From GCA-2746605 sp963710615 (GTDB lineage: Bacteria > Bacteroidota > Ignavibacteria > Ignavibacteriales > Melioribacteraceae), in assembly GCA_963710615.1 (NCBI GenBank), contig CAVQBF010000008.1, positions 434,001-498,000 on the forward strand: a DNA stretch of 64,000 nucleotides. The letters are read 5' to 3'. Shown here one piece after another: positions 1-8,457 of the stretch. Within the stretch, counting starts at the first letter, position 1. Every line of letters starts with the position of its first letter. Under the pieces are notes generated by a model. It was not told the origin of the DNA. It saw nothing but the letters and a program-made list of their open reading frames with translations, and made no database searches. A program made the position numbers and the translations under genes.

Positions 1-1
1 T

Positions 2-562
2 TCACCCGAATCAGTTACAGAAATTGCTTCTATAGGGGTTTCATTAGATTCGCTGATTGCAATTATTAATAAGAACAGTAATAATTATTTAGCAGAATGT
101 TTATTTAAATCATTAGGAGCATTTTACAGCGGTGAAGAGGGAAATTCATTTTACGCTACTCAGGCAGTACTTTCAGCCTTTGAAGATGAATTTGTAATAG
201 ATGATGAAACGGCAGTGGTGGATGGTTCGGGTATATCAAGATTCAATACAATAACTACTGGCTCTGTGGGAAGATTACTATTAAAGATTTTCAAACATAA
301 CTTATTGTATGAGGATTTTTACAGATCGCTTGCAATAAGCGGTATTGATGGAACACTAAAAGACAGAAGAATAAATAATTTTATTAATGGCAATTTTCAC
401 GGGAAAACCGGTACTTTAAACGGAGTTACTGCTCTTTCCGGATACTTAACCGGGAGAAATAATCATACATATATTGTAAGTATAATAATGGAATACAAGT
501 CAAAAGGTTCAAATTTTCATAAAGATATTGAAGATAGAATTCTTTTAGAAATTACAAAATAA
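2..562 (+). CDS. dacB: D-alanyl-D-alanine carboxypeptidase/endopeptidase, PBP4 (S13) family, C-terminal part
   Basis: The gene enters from the left edge; the frame is open from base 2 to the TAA at 560-562. The protein would be exported to the periplasm, where this family trims or cleaves peptidoglycan peptides through an active-site serine. Three features place it in the family: an SNN tripeptide (SxN motif) followed by YLAECLFKSLG, then VVDGSGISRFN, and a KTGTL box (the KTG motif) followed by GVTALSGYLTG. The catalytic SxxK serine and the signal peptide lie outside the window. The gene converges with secG across a shared hairpin. The family call is firm; which physiological subtype it is cannot be told from this part. 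Confidence 0.88.
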   Translation, partial: SPESVTEIASIGVSLDSLIAIINKNSNNYLAECLFKSLGAFYSGEEGNSFYATQAVLSAFEDEFVIDDETAVVDGSGISRFNTITTGSVGRLLLKIFKHNLLYEDFYRSLAISGIDGTLKDRRINNFINGNFHGKTGTLNGVTALSGYLTGRNNHTYIVSIIMEYKSKGSNFHKDIEDRILLEITK

Positions 563-563
563 A

Positions 564-591
564 AAAAGGGAGCTAACCTAGTTCCCTTTTA
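564..591. terminator. Bidirectional intrinsic terminator between dacB and secG
   Basis: A GGGA..TCCC stem with an inner CTA/TAG pairing is flanked by an A-run on the left and a T-run on the right. The hairpin therefore has a U-tract on both strands. It sits two bases after the dacB stop and 26 bases past the secG stop, which fits a shared terminator for converging genes. Confidence 0.75.
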
Positions 592-616
592 TGCAAAACC
601 TAATAATAATAAATTA

Positions 617-979
617 CTAATTTTCTTCAACCGGTTGAGTTTGTCCTTCACTTGTAGTTGCAGGAGGTAAAGTTGTAGCAGGAGGAACAGTTGGTTGTCC
701 CGAACTCTGAATAATACTTTCTCTTTCACTTCTTGTACTTTGGCCAGGTAAGAAAAATAAGTTAATAACGATTGATAAAACTAAAAGTGAACCGCCTAAC
801 CACCAGGTCGCTTTACTTAAAAAGTCTGCTGTCCTTCTTGCCCCAAACACGGTTCCAAATCCTCCGGCTCCGCCGCCAATTGTGCCGGAAAGTCCATCGC
901 CTTTACTAGCTTGCAATAAAATAATTATAACAAGTAAAATTGCAATTATCATCGATAAAGTAATAAGTAGTGTGTACAT
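617..979 (-). CDS. secG: Preprotein translocase subunit SecG
   Basis: SecG is a small inner-membrane partner of SecYE that helps SecA-driven export. The 120-residue product has the family layout: a first membrane segment at about residues 4-23, then LLQASKGDGLSG, a glycine-rich GGGAGGFGTVFGARR loop, and a second membrane segment at about 58-77. After that comes a Pro/Thr-rich tail of about 40 residues, longer than in the short enterobacterial protein but common in this phylum. The gene lies directly downstream of a tRNA-Met gene on the same strand, so read-through from the tRNA promoter is possible. Confidence 0.93.
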   Translation of the reverse strand: MYTLLITLSMIIAILLVIIILLQASKGDGLSGTIGGGAGGFGTVFGARRTADFLSKATWWLGGSLLVLSIVINLFFLPGQSTRSERESIIQSSGQPTVPPATTLPPATTSEGQTQPVEEN

Positions 980-1001
980 TTTAATTTCCCAAATAATTTT
1001 G

Positions 1002-1075
1002 TAGCGAGGGAGGGATTCGAACCCCCGACACGTGGATTATGATTCCACTGCTCTAACCAACTGAGCTACCTCGCC
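1002..1075 (-). tRNA. tRNA-Met (anticodon CAT)
   Basis: On the minus strand a full cloverleaf folds: acceptor GGCGAGG/CCTCGCT, D arm GCTC..GAGC, anticodon stem GTGGA/TCCAC around loop ATCATAA, and T arm with loop TTCGAAT. The anticodon is CAT. The overall sequence resembles elongator tRNA-Met more than the lysidine-modified tRNA-Ile2, but CAT alone does not separate them. The first pair of the acceptor stem is G-U, and the 3' CCA is not encoded. Confidence 0.9.
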
Positions 1076-1177
1076 AACATGTATTAAAACAGAACTTTAA
1101 ATATAATTAGAGTTAGATGAAAGTTCAACAATAAATTTGAAAGCTTGACTTATCCGCTTATAAATGTATCAAAACAA

Positions 1178-2185
1178 CTAATTCATTGTAAATCTAGTGC
1201 GAAGTAAATAAACAAAAACCGGGGCTCCAATTAGCGCAGTAATTGCTCCAACCGGCAGCTCAGCAGGAGAAATTATTATCCGGGCTATTGTATCTGCAAC
1301 GGTAAGATAAATTGCCCCTACAAAAAACGATGTTGGAATAATTATTCTATTGTCTACTCCCCAAATTAATCTGCAGACGTGCGGAACTATTAAACCGACA
1401 AAACCAATAATTCCACTAACAGATACGAGTACTCCGACTAGTAAACTAGCTGCAAAGTAAGTTGAATTTTTAAGAAAAGTTGAATTCACACCTAGAGTTT
1501 TAGCTGTTTCGTTACCTAAAGCCAATATATTATACTTATGCGAGTTTATAACTAGATAAAGAGAAATGCTAATAGTAATAATTGAGACGAAAATTAAATT
1601 GTCCGATTTAACAAAAGTTAAGCTCCCAATCATCCAATAGACTGCAGTTCTAAGCGAATCATTTAGAAAAATAATTAATAGCAAAATGGAAGCAGAAAAG
1701 AATGCGCCAACCATCACTCCTGAAAGAAGTAATGTATTTGGTTCAAGATCCCCATATCTTTTCCCCAAGAAAAAAACCAGAAGCATTACCAAAAATGCCC
1801 CGCCAAACGCAAGGAGCTGAGTCCCCAAAAAAGTTAAGCCAAGCACCATTGATAATACTGCACCAAAAGTTCCACCGCTGGAAATACCCAAAATATAAGG
1901 TTCTGCAAGAGGATTCATTAAAATTGCTTGAAACACTGCACCCGCAATTGATAAACCTCCTCCAATAAATACCGCATAAAGTATTCGGGGTAATCTGATC
2001 TTTAAAATAATTTGTGAAATTTGGGGATTCTCTGAATTACCAAAAAAAACACTTAATACTTCAGAAATATTTATGTTAACCGAACCAAGTAATAAGCTTA
2101 TTATAATAACAACTAATGTAAGAGAAAAGAGTAAAACTAATTTAGTTATTAGGCTGCTCAGTTTTAAGGATTCAGATTTTTCCAT
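1178..2185 (-). CDS. FecCD/BtuC-family ABC transporter permease (iron-siderophore or cobalamin)
   Basis: This family forms the membrane channel of ABC importers for iron chelates, heme or vitamin B12. The 335-residue product is strongly hydrophobic with about nine to ten membrane segments. Family marks include RLPRILYAVFIGGGLSIAG near residue 64, the stretch AILMNPLAEPYILGISSGG, and GIIGFVGLIVPHVCR near residue 260. It starts 22 bases inside the end of obg, so translation is probably coupled to obg. No substrate-binding protein or ATPase of this family lies beside it, so its partners must be encoded elsewhere. The B12-dependent mutase at 19-23.5 kb makes a cobalamin substrate attractive, but the sequence does not decide this. 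Confidence 0.88.
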   Translation of the reverse strand: MEKSESLKLSSLITKLVLLFSLTLVVIIISLLLGSVNINISEVLSVFFGNSENPQISQIILKIRLPRILYAVFIGGGLSIAGAVFQAILMNPLAEPYILGISSGGTFGAVLSMVLGLTFLGTQLLAFGGAFLVMLLVFFLGKRYGDLEPNTLLLSGVMVGAFFSASILLLIIFLNDSLRTAVYWMIGSLTFVKSDNLIFVSIITISISLYLVINSHKYNILALGNETAKTLGVNSTFLKNSTYFAASLLVGVLVSVSGIIGFVGLIVPHVCRLIWGVDNRIIIPTSFFVGAIYLTVADTIARIIISPAELPVGAITALIGAPVFVYLLRTRFTMN

Positions 2186-3150
2186 AACATATCAATTAGT
2201 TGTTGAATGTTTAATCCCGAAACTGCAGAGAAGAGAATAACTTCTTCATTAAACATTTTGTCTAATTTTGTTTTTAATTTCTTGACATCGTTAGAAGAGA
2301 GCAAATCAGTCTTTGAGATTCCAATAATTTTTTTCTTTTTTGAAAGATAATTACTATAACTATTCAATTCACGCAAAAGAACTTCGTAATCCTTCTTTAT
2401 ATTTTCAGAAGTAGAATCAATCATAACTAAAAGAAGTTCTGTGCGCTCAATATGTTTAAGAAATTCGTGACCCAATCCTTTCCCTAGATGAGCTCCTTCA
2501 ATAATACCAGGAATATCTGCAATTGTAAAGCTGTTGAAATCTCTATACTGAACAATACCAAGATTGGGCTTTAAAGTAGTGAAGGGATAATCGGCAATTT
2601 TAGGTCTTGCGGCAGAAACTTTGGAAATTAATGTGGATTTACCGGCATTTGGAAATCCGACCAACCCAACATCAGCAATAAGCTTAAGTTCAAGTTTTAT
2701 GTATAATTCTTCACCGGCTCTTCCACTTTCAGCATAGCGTGGTGTTTGATTTGTTGAAGTGGCAAAATTACTATTTCCCTTTCCTCCTTTCCCACCTTTA
2801 GCAACAATAAATACAGAATCATCCTCATCAAGATCAATAATTGCTTTCCCGCTTTGCTTATCAATAATTAGAGTTCCTTTTGGCACCTTGATGATAAGAT
2901 CGGCTCCGCTTTTCCCATCTTTTAAAGCTTTCGCTCCATTTTTACCATTCTCTGCAATATATTTTTTTTTGTATCTAAAATCTAGAAGCGTATGCAGATT
3001 TGCATCAACTTTAATTATTACATCGCCGCCTTTGCCGCCGTTTCCTCCCCAAGGACCGCCTTTGGGTATATATTTTTCACGGCGGAACGCGACTGAACCG
3101 TTTCCTCCGTTTCCGGCTTTTACAAATATTTCTGCAGTATCAATAAACAT
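2164..3150 (-). CDS. obg: GTPase Obg (ribosome assembly/stress GTPase)
   Basis: Obg is an essential cytoplasmic GTPase linked to late 50S ribosome assembly and stress responses. The product has the glycine-rich Obg fold at residues 1-158, with repeated GGKGG and GNGG stretches, and then a G domain: G1 GFPNAGKS at about 165-172, ADYPFTT, DIPGIIEGA and SKTD. A TTG codon lies directly before the ATG at 3150, but the ATG is the better start because it overlaps the TGA of the upstream gene (TGATG), which suggests coupled translation. The extra C-terminal domain of some Obg proteins is absent. The downstream permease overlaps its end. Confidence 0.96.
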   Translation of the reverse strand: MFIDTAEIFVKAGNGGNGSVAFRREKYIPKGGPWGGNGGKGGDVIIKVDANLHTLLDFRYKKKYIAENGKNGAKALKDGKSGADLIIKVPKGTLIIDKQSGKAIIDLDEDDSVFIVAKGGKGGKGNSNFATSTNQTPRYAESGRAGEELYIKLELKLIADVGLVGFPNAGKSTLISKVSAARPKIADYPFTTLKPNLGIVQYRDFNSFTIADIPGIIEGAHLGKGLGHEFLKHIERTELLLVMIDSTSENIKKDYEVLLRELNSYSNYLSKKKKIIGISKTDLLSSNDVKKLKTKLDKMFNEEVILFSAVSGLNIQQLIDMLWKNLNP

Positions 3151-4046
3151 CAAGAGTAAGCTTTAGCAAAATATTCAGATATGAAGGATTTAAATTCTAA
3201 TACTTCATTTGATGTTGTTTCGATGTGATTTATTCTAAAATATTCTTCGGCGAATTCAATTGCCTGAGTTTCATTAGCGGCACCAGAAATACTATTTATC
3301 ATAGAGTGATAATCTTCCATATCATAATCAAATATTGATTCAATAATTCTGGTCATATCTTTAGAAACGAGTATGTCGGAAAATTTTTGATATTTTTCTA
3401 TTTCATTTTCACTATCCAAATCATTAACCAACGGTTGTATTTCTTCTGATTCTTCTTGAACATTTTCTTCTTCATTGATTCCAAGATCAATTTCAGCAAC
3501 TTCTTTTTGGTCAAGATAAGTTAAATCGCTAAACACTTCAGTTACTTCTTCTCCATCTTCTTCGTTTAAAGCGAGCGACTTCTCATCAATTAAATTTTCC
3601 ATACTTTGGATTTCATCATTGTCCGCATCAACAATTTCAATATCTACTATTTCTTCTTTAAATTCTTTCTCACTTAAATCATCAGCAACGATTTCATCGA
3701 TACTTTCGTTAATATCCTTTATCTCAGAGTTTAACTCATCCATTTTTTCTTCAGAAAATATTTCTTCTTTGGTCAATTCATGACTTAACGAAATCTTGGT
3801 TATCTCTTTTTCCTCTTCGATAATATCAGGAGACATATAATAACTATCAATAGTTTCTTTAACAGTTTCTCTTGGATTTTCAATTTCCTCGGCAAGCGTG
3901 GAAAGATCGATTTGATAGTTTGTCGCTCTAGAAATCATTGAGGATATTTCGGATAGCTCCAATTCTTCTGGTTTGTCAGCAGTAAAAGGTTTTGGAAATT
4001 TAATGAATGAATCATAAAGCCTATCGAGGTTAATAAGCTTACGCAA
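3150..4046 (-). CDS. Hypothetical acidic protein upstream of obg
   Basis: I do not recognise a family. The 298-residue product has no signal peptide or membrane segment. A short N-terminal part (LINLDRLYDSFIKFPKP) is followed by a very Glu/Asp-rich middle of about 150 residues, probably disordered or extended helix, and then an ordered-looking helical C-terminus from about residue 220 (DMTRIIESIFDYDMEDYHSM). The start is a TTG at 4046, eight bases after the preceding gene; it is the best start in frame but uncertain. The stop overlaps the obg ATG by one base. The low-complexity middle is shared in style with the preceding gene, so the two may act as a pair. Confidence 0.7.
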   Translation of the reverse strand: MRKLINLDRLYDSFIKFPKPFTADKPEELELSEISSMISRATNYQIDLSTLAEEIENPRETVKETIDSYYMSPDIIEEEKEITKISLSHELTKEEIFSEEKMDELNSEIKDINESIDEIVADDLSEKEFKEEIVDIEIVDADNDEIQSMENLIDEKSLALNEEDGEEVTEVFSDLTYLDQKEVAEIDLGINEEENVQEESEEIQPLVNDLDSENEIEKYQKFSDILVSKDMTRIIESIFDYDMEDYHSMINSISGAANETQAIEFAEEYFRINHIETTSNEVLEFKSFISEYFAKAYS

Positions 4047-4054
4047 TAATGCTT

Positions 4055-5203
4055 TTACTTCAGGCTTTTTTTTTCTTCTTTTATTTTGGTAGAATCATTA
4101 ATATCATTCTTCTCATCAACTTCTTCAAATTCAATGTCATTTTCTTTATCCTCTAGAGGATCATTTAAGTCGGTTTCTAGTTCTTCTTGAACATTCTCTA
4201 CCTCAAGAAATTCATCGTCATTTCTGTCTTCTTCGATTAAAATATCTTCGCTAGGTATTTCAGTTTCATCATCAACTAATTCAGTTGGTTCAGAATTTTC
4301 AATCTCGGTTGGTTCTTCTTTTATTTCTTGAATTTCCTCAATATTATTCTGCTCAAATACATCTTCCGAAACTGGACTATTTGCCGATTTATCTTCAACA
4401 AGTTCATCTTCTACTTGTTTTGTTTCTTCAACTAAAATTTCAGATTCTGGTGTAACTGATAAAACAATGCCTGCCACATCGCCAACCAAAACCAATGAAT
4501 TATTATCTAAACCAAATTTCTCCTCTAATTTCGTAATAAATTCGGGGAGCCTTTTCTCTTGCAGATAAAATTTAATTGCCGGCAACGGAAGTTTTTCTGA
4601 ACCTCGGGCACTTGTATCAAAAAAGTTAGCCATTGAGTTTATTGCAGTTATTAATGTATCTTCAAGGTGAGTCTCTTTACTAATTTGATCGATTCTGTTG
4701 AGTAAAGAAGCAAATTCATCTCTTCTCATTAGAACAGTTTTTTTCTTCTCAAAATATGTAAATAATATTTTCTGAAGATACCTGTAGTAGTAAGCATGCG
4801 AAACATTAATAATTATTTCATCAATTGCTTTAACTTCGTGTACACCAAAAACAAAATTTATTAATGTTCTATTTGGTTTTGAAAGATAGTTGACGTTGAA
4901 TACAACTGCATTCTGTAAAATTTGCTTAATAAACTTTAGATCAAAATTTTGTGTCCGCTTGATCTCTTCACTTATTAGACTAAAATAATTATTTATCCTA
5001 TCGCCACTGTAATCAAATACTGTATTAACTTCTATTTTCTTTCTGTCTAGGAAGATTTCTTTATCAATTGCCGAATTAATGTATTTTATTAAAGCTGGAT
5101 GTAGTTTACTCTGATTTATGTCCTTGATTGATAGACGTTCGCCTAAAACTTGAAGTTTGTTAAGATTTAAATCAGAAATGAAACTTATTTCTTTTTTAAA
5201 CAT
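4055..5203 (-). CDS. Hypothetical protein with helical N-domain and acidic tail, first gene of the obg operon
   Basis: I do not recognise a family. The 382-residue product splits into a probably helical domain at residues 1-260, with conserved-looking stretches such as FVFGVHEVKAIDEI and LPLPAIKFYLQEKRLPEF, and a strongly acidic tail at about 265-375 rich in Glu, Asp and Ile/Val. No export signal or membrane segment is visible. It is the promoter-proximal gene of a tight leftward run with the next acidic gene, obg and the permease. The operon position hints at a link to ribosome assembly or growth control, but this is context only. Confidence 0.72.
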   Translation of the reverse strand: MFKKEISFISDLNLNKLQVLGERLSIKDINQSKLHPALIKYINSAIDKEIFLDRKKIEVNTVFDYSGDRINNYFSLISEEIKRTQNFDLKFIKQILQNAVVFNVNYLSKPNRTLINFVFGVHEVKAIDEIIINVSHAYYYRYLQKILFTYFEKKKTVLMRRDEFASLLNRIDQISKETHLEDTLITAINSMANFFDTSARGSEKLPLPAIKFYLQEKRLPEFITKLEEKFGLDNNSLVLVGDVAGIVLSVTPESEILVEETKQVEDELVEDKSANSPVSEDVFEQNNIEEIQEIKEEPTEIENSEPTELVDDETEIPSEDILIEEDRNDDEFLEVENVQEELETDLNDPLEDKENDIEFEEVDEKNDINDSTKIKEEKKSLK

Positions 5204-5332
5204 ACCTGATAACCAACAAATAATTATTTAGGGTTTATTGAAGCGGTTAATATTCTGAACCTTAATATATGATTAAATTGAAAATAGAACAAATTTTTTA
5301 TAAAATGAAATTATATTGAATTGATAGTCGAG

Positions 5333-5397
5333 GTAAAAAATCGAGGATCGGACAAAATGATCTTTAGGAGAGAGCATTTTTTAGCTTTGCCCGATCC
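5333..5397 (-). terminator. Intrinsic terminator after the STAS gene
   Basis: Arms at 5345-5356 and 5386-5397 form a 12-bp stem, perfect on the minus-strand RNA with one G-U pair, around a 29-base loop. On that strand it is followed by a T-run (complement of 5335-5340). It lies 16 bases after the STAS gene stop. The loop is longer than usual for a plain terminator. Confidence 0.7.
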
Positions 5398-5412
5398 GAA
5401 TATTAAGAATTT

Positions 5413-5838
5413 CTAACTAGCTTTTGTTGTATTAACAGCTTCAAAAAGATTAGGATAAACTTCAAATATTTTCTCAAAACTACTTATTGATAAGAGTTCA
5501 GGTTTACTATTGTAATCAACAATAAGTTTAATATAACCACCCATTTTTGTTACTTGTTTTAATAGTTTTATAAGTGTCCCAAAGAAAACTGAATCCACAA
5601 AGTAAATACTTTCCATGTCAAGAATAATTCTGCTTTCATTCTTTTCAATTAGTTTTGAAATATATTCATAAAAGTCTTTTGATTCGCATGCGGTGGCTCT
5701 TTCCATATTTAACATAACAACGGTGTTATTAGATCCGGCATCATATAATCTGCCATATTTATTAAATTTATTTAACTTCAAACTTCCCACAATGAATGAT
5801 TTATTGCCTTTTTCTTTATTAAATATTTTGCTTTCCAT
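5413..5838 (-). CDS. STAS-domain protein (anti-anti-sigma factor-like)
   Basis: STAS proteins of this type bind anti-sigma kinases or other partners and are switched by serine phosphorylation. The 141-residue product carries the family core IILDMESIYFVDSVFFGTL, with the candidate phosphorylated serine at residue 83 directly after Asp82, followed by LIKLLKQVTKMGGYIKLI. About 35 residues precede the domain. The start has a good ribosome site (GGGAGAGAG before ATGGAA). No RsbW-type kinase is next to it; a stand-alone receiver gene lies 2.6 kb away. It ends at a clear hairpin terminator. Confidence 0.78.
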   Translation of the reverse strand: MESKIFNKEKGNKSFIVGSLKLNKFNKYGRLYDAGSNNTVVMLNMERATACESKDFYEYISKLIEKNESRIILDMESIYFVDSVFFGTLIKLLKQVTKMGGYIKLIVDYNSKPELLSISSFEKIFEVYPNLFEAVNTTKAS

Positions 5839-5882
5839 TTTACTCTCTCCCTATTAAGAATTTATACGAAATTTTTAATTAA

Positions 5883-6305
5883 TCATTCAACAATTGATGC
5901 AAAGGAACTATTCGGGACATCCTTCTCGACTTTTTTATCATCTTCATCTTTTTCAAATCTTCTTTGAAATACTCTATCCTTTTTAATCAAATTCCAAATT
6001 TTCCCATCTTCAATATTTATAACTTCGCCCCCGATTGTTACATATTTAACTTCAGCAAAAAGCTTTACATCGTTTACAACCGTTGGTGTGTCTTGTATAT
6101 AAAAATGAATCGTTTTTCTCACTTCATTAGGTAATTCTTCATACAGGCCAGCTGTTACGATACTACTGTCAATTGTCATTGTCATTAAGAGTGCATCCAT
6201 ATTATTATGTGATGCTTTGTAACCCGTTTCATAACTTGCATAAGCTAATACTCCAATACCAATAATTATCAGAACTAGTACAATATTTAGATTAGCATTT
6301 TTCAC
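5883..6305 (-). CDS. Hypothetical single-pass membrane protein
   Basis: I do not recognise a family. The 140-residue product begins with one membrane segment (about residues 7-25, IVLVLIIIGIGVLAYASYE), followed by a soluble domain and a charged Glu/Asp/Lys-rich C-terminus. The likely orientation puts the bulk outside the membrane. The start is GTG with a strong GGAGG four bases ahead. It lies 44 bases before the STAS gene on the same strand, so the two may be cotranscribed. Confidence 0.65.
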   Translation of the reverse strand: MKNANLNIVLVLIIIGIGVLAYASYETGYKASHNNMDALLMTMTIDSSIVTAGLYEELPNEVRKTIHFYIQDTPTVVNDVKLFAEVKYVTIGGEVINIEDGKIWNLIKKDRVFQRRFEKDEDDKKVEKDVPNSSFASIVE

Positions 6306-6533
6306 AATACCTCCAGATTTACAAGTGTTTGTTTTCTTTTGATACTAATTAACGGGTAATTTTTGCCGATGTTGTGTTCCAAGTCATATAATTAAAGGAA
6401 TTGTAGGACTTAGAATAATCTTAGTAATCTTAAAATAGATTGAATAGAGCTTTAAAATTATTAACTACTCTATAAAAAATTAATTTTGGTTTGAAAAGGA
6501 AATTGAAAATATTGGGGCGAAATTTGGTTTGAT

Positions 6534-6565
6534 AAAAAAAGGGTAAGATTAACCTTACCCTTTTT
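6534..6565 (-). terminator. Intrinsic terminator after the 66-residue gene
   Basis: A 12-bp perfect stem (AAAAAGGGTAAG/CTTACCCTTTTT) with a six-base loop lies four bases past the stop of the minus-strand gene and is followed by more T on that strand. It also separates this gene from the membrane-protein gene downstream. Confidence 0.8.
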
Positions 6566-6569
6566 AATG

Positions 6570-6770
6570 TTAGTTGTTACTGGCTACAATTTTGTAGCTC
6601 TTCGTGTCTTTCTGCGCATTACAAAACTCCAAATAAAAGTTCGAAGGACTTTCATCTCCTTTTTTTTCTACAACTTGCGCTGAAAAACCTTGAGCAATAT
6701 GACGATCGATTAACAACTTAAAATACTTTGAGGCAATCTTGTTAGCCTCATCAAGATTGATCTTAGTCAT
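6570..6770 (-). CDS. Small hypothetical protein (66 aa)
   Basis: I do not recognise a family. The product is soluble and mixed in charge, with a helical-looking start (LDEANKIASKYFKLLIDRHIAQGF) broken only by ordinary residues, and no cysteine cluster or membrane segment. The gene is supported by a ribosome site (AGGAGAG five bases before ATG) and by a perfect terminator directly after the stop, so it is likely a real, separately transcribed small gene. Confidence 0.65.
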   Translation of the reverse strand: MTKINLDEANKIASKYFKLLIDRHIAQGFSAQVVEKKGDESPSNFYLEFCNAQKDTKSYKIVASNN

Positions 6771-6991
6771 AGCTCTCCTATTTTAGTATGTTAGAGAACA
6801 ATCGGTTTTTTACTATCGGATTGTTCAGAAAATAATTTAATAAGTTATGAAACTGCAATTTAATTTTCATAGTAGTTCTGATAACGTAACTGCTTTTTAT
6901 TTTAATTGAACAATAGTCTGCACCTATCAGCAAGCAGTTAAAATTAAATTATAATAGATAAAAGAATTGTCAATATTTTAACCAACCACTC

Positions 6992-7210
6992 TTAGTCTTG
7001 GTAAAAAACATTTTCTATATAAGTTTTAAGTTTTATCTGATGTTCCACATTCGGATATCTTCTCTCAATAATTTTGTTACACCGCATCAAGATCCGTTTG
7101 AAATTGCCGTTTCTCCGACTCTCTTCTGGTGTTTCTTTAATATTTAGTTCTTTCGTCACTTCTTGCACAAGAATGTAAGCAGAAAGTGAAGTTTCGTAAA
7201 AAAGCTCCAT
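6992..7210 (-). CDS. Small hypothetical protein (72 aa)
   Basis: I do not recognise a family. The product is basic in the middle (ESRRNGNFKRILMRCNKIIERRYPN) and likely helical. It has a good ribosome site (AGAGGAG, seven to eight bases before the ATG). No neighbour is close enough to suggest an operon: 221 bases separate it from the next gene on either strand side. Confidence 0.55.
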   Translation of the reverse strand: MELFYETSLSAYILVQEVTKELNIKETPEESRRNGNFKRILMRCNKIIERRYPNVEHQIKLKTYIENVFYQD

Positions 7211-7526
7211 TATAAATACTCCTCTAATTTTTAATGAAACGCAGCATGTGCAAATATTAGAAATCTTAAATTTTGTTTCTAGTTATTCCTCCAACTTCTA
7301 TACCAAAGATATTTAAATTTGTATAAGTAATTTAGAACTACATCAGAATATAAATATTGCCTTTTTACTTCCTAAACTAAATTTAACTTGTGAAGCAATT
7401 GGGAATGTAGAAACTTTAAACGTTTTCTAAATTGTAAATTTTGAGATTTTGTCTAAGAATGTGTCAAATGAATCTGATGTTTTAATTGAATATTTTGAAT
7501 TCATTTAAACTTTTTCAATGAGTAGT
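7211..7526. other. Intergenic region of 316 bases without a gene
   Basis: The stretch is very AT-rich and has no convincing reading frame, hairpin or known RNA motif. It must carry the promoter of the leftward 72-residue gene and the end of the leftward 165-residue gene. I see nothing else in it. Confidence 0.5.
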
Positions 7527-8024
7527 CTAACGTTCTTCTTTAGAAATTGCAATTTCTAATAAGGAAACAGGAATGTAATGTTTTTCAATCGAAGGTAATT
7601 TAGATAATAATATTTTTTTAATCATTTCATTATCAGTTGTTTGTTCAATAAGTCTTTCTCTTAAATTGGGAGGAGTTTTAACTAAGAGAGAAAGTGTCAA
7701 GGTTACAAAATCTATTAACATCTCATGTTCCTCTGTTAAATTATTATCATGAGATTTTAATTTAGTTTTATATTCATTCTTAATTGCCTTTAAATGTTCT
7801 TCTGCAAAAATTTCTTTTTCAGAATTGTTTAGTTGATTCAACTCTTTAACATTATGTTCATTAAAAATCTCAACATACTTTTCAATTGATTCCAAAAATA
7901 AATCGTTTTTTTCTGAGAACAATTTAAGCTTAACAGAATTTCTCTTTTGCTCATAAAATAGATAAGCAATAATAGCCGTAGAAATAAACCAAAGAATAAG
8001 TAATAATAGATATGAAGTTTCCAT
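7527..8024 (-). CDS. Hypothetical membrane-anchored protein (165 aa)
   Basis: I do not recognise a family. One N-terminal membrane segment (about residues 5-22, LLLLILWFISTAIIAYLF) is followed by a Lys/Glu-rich, probably coiled-coil soluble part to about residue 110 and a more compact end with PPNLRERLIEQTTDNEMIKKI. The positive residues after the segment suggest a cytoplasmic body. It is divergent from the rightward small membrane gene at 8167, with 142 bases between them for promoters. Confidence 0.6.
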   Translation of the reverse strand: METSYLLLLILWFISTAIIAYLFYEQKRNSVKLKLFSEKNDLFLESIEKYVEIFNEHNVKELNQLNNSEKEIFAEEHLKAIKNEYKTKLKSHDNNLTEEHEMLIDFVTLTLSLLVKTPPNLRERLIEQTTDNEMIKKILLSKLPSIEKHYIPVSLLEIAISKEER

Positions 8025-8166
8025 AATTATCTCTTTTAAAAAGTATTTCTAAAATAATACAATATTTGCAAAAATCACTGCTTTTATGTGTGCTAAAACA
8101 CAATATTTAAGTTGGTCTTCTATTATTTGCAGTCAGAGACTAAAGCAATAAACAAAGGAGGATAAA

Positions 8167-8439
8167 ATGTATTTCACCTTTAGAGCTTTACTCAGTACAC
8201 TTATATTCGGCAGTTTTGGTTATTTAATAACTTTAATTTTTTTACTGTTAAACAATTATATTAGTTATTCTTTAACGCACCAGAACAACCCTGAAAATTT
8301 GAGCTTTTTTGGAATGCTGATTTATGTTTTTAAAAATATGCTCACTCATGAAGATTTTATGTTATGTTTTTATGGATTAGTATTTATGATGTTTGTTGGC
8401 TTATTGAAAAATTTTGAAAGAAGAACAAGAATTTATTAA
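8167..8439 (+). CDS. Small integral membrane protein (90 aa)
   Basis: I do not recognise a family. The product has two membrane segments (about residues 8-34 and 62-80) linked by a short loop with HQNNPENLSFFG, and ends with a basic tail (FERRTRIY). The ribosome site is very strong (AAAGGAGG, five bases before ATG). The receiver gene follows after 18 bases, so the pair is probably one transcript and the membrane protein may localise or feed the receiver. Confidence 0.68.
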   Translation: MYFTFRALLSTLIFGSFGYLITLIFLLLNNYISYSLTHQNNPENLSFFGMLIYVFKNMLTHEDFMLCFYGLVFMMFVGLLKNFERRTRIY

Positions 8440-8457
8440 TTTTTTGCGGAGTACACA

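Noticed and set aside
2759..3166. A 135-residue frame on the plus strand opposite obg, rich in Pro and Phe
   Set aside because: It mirrors the glycine-rich Obg domain in antisense and has no ribosome site.
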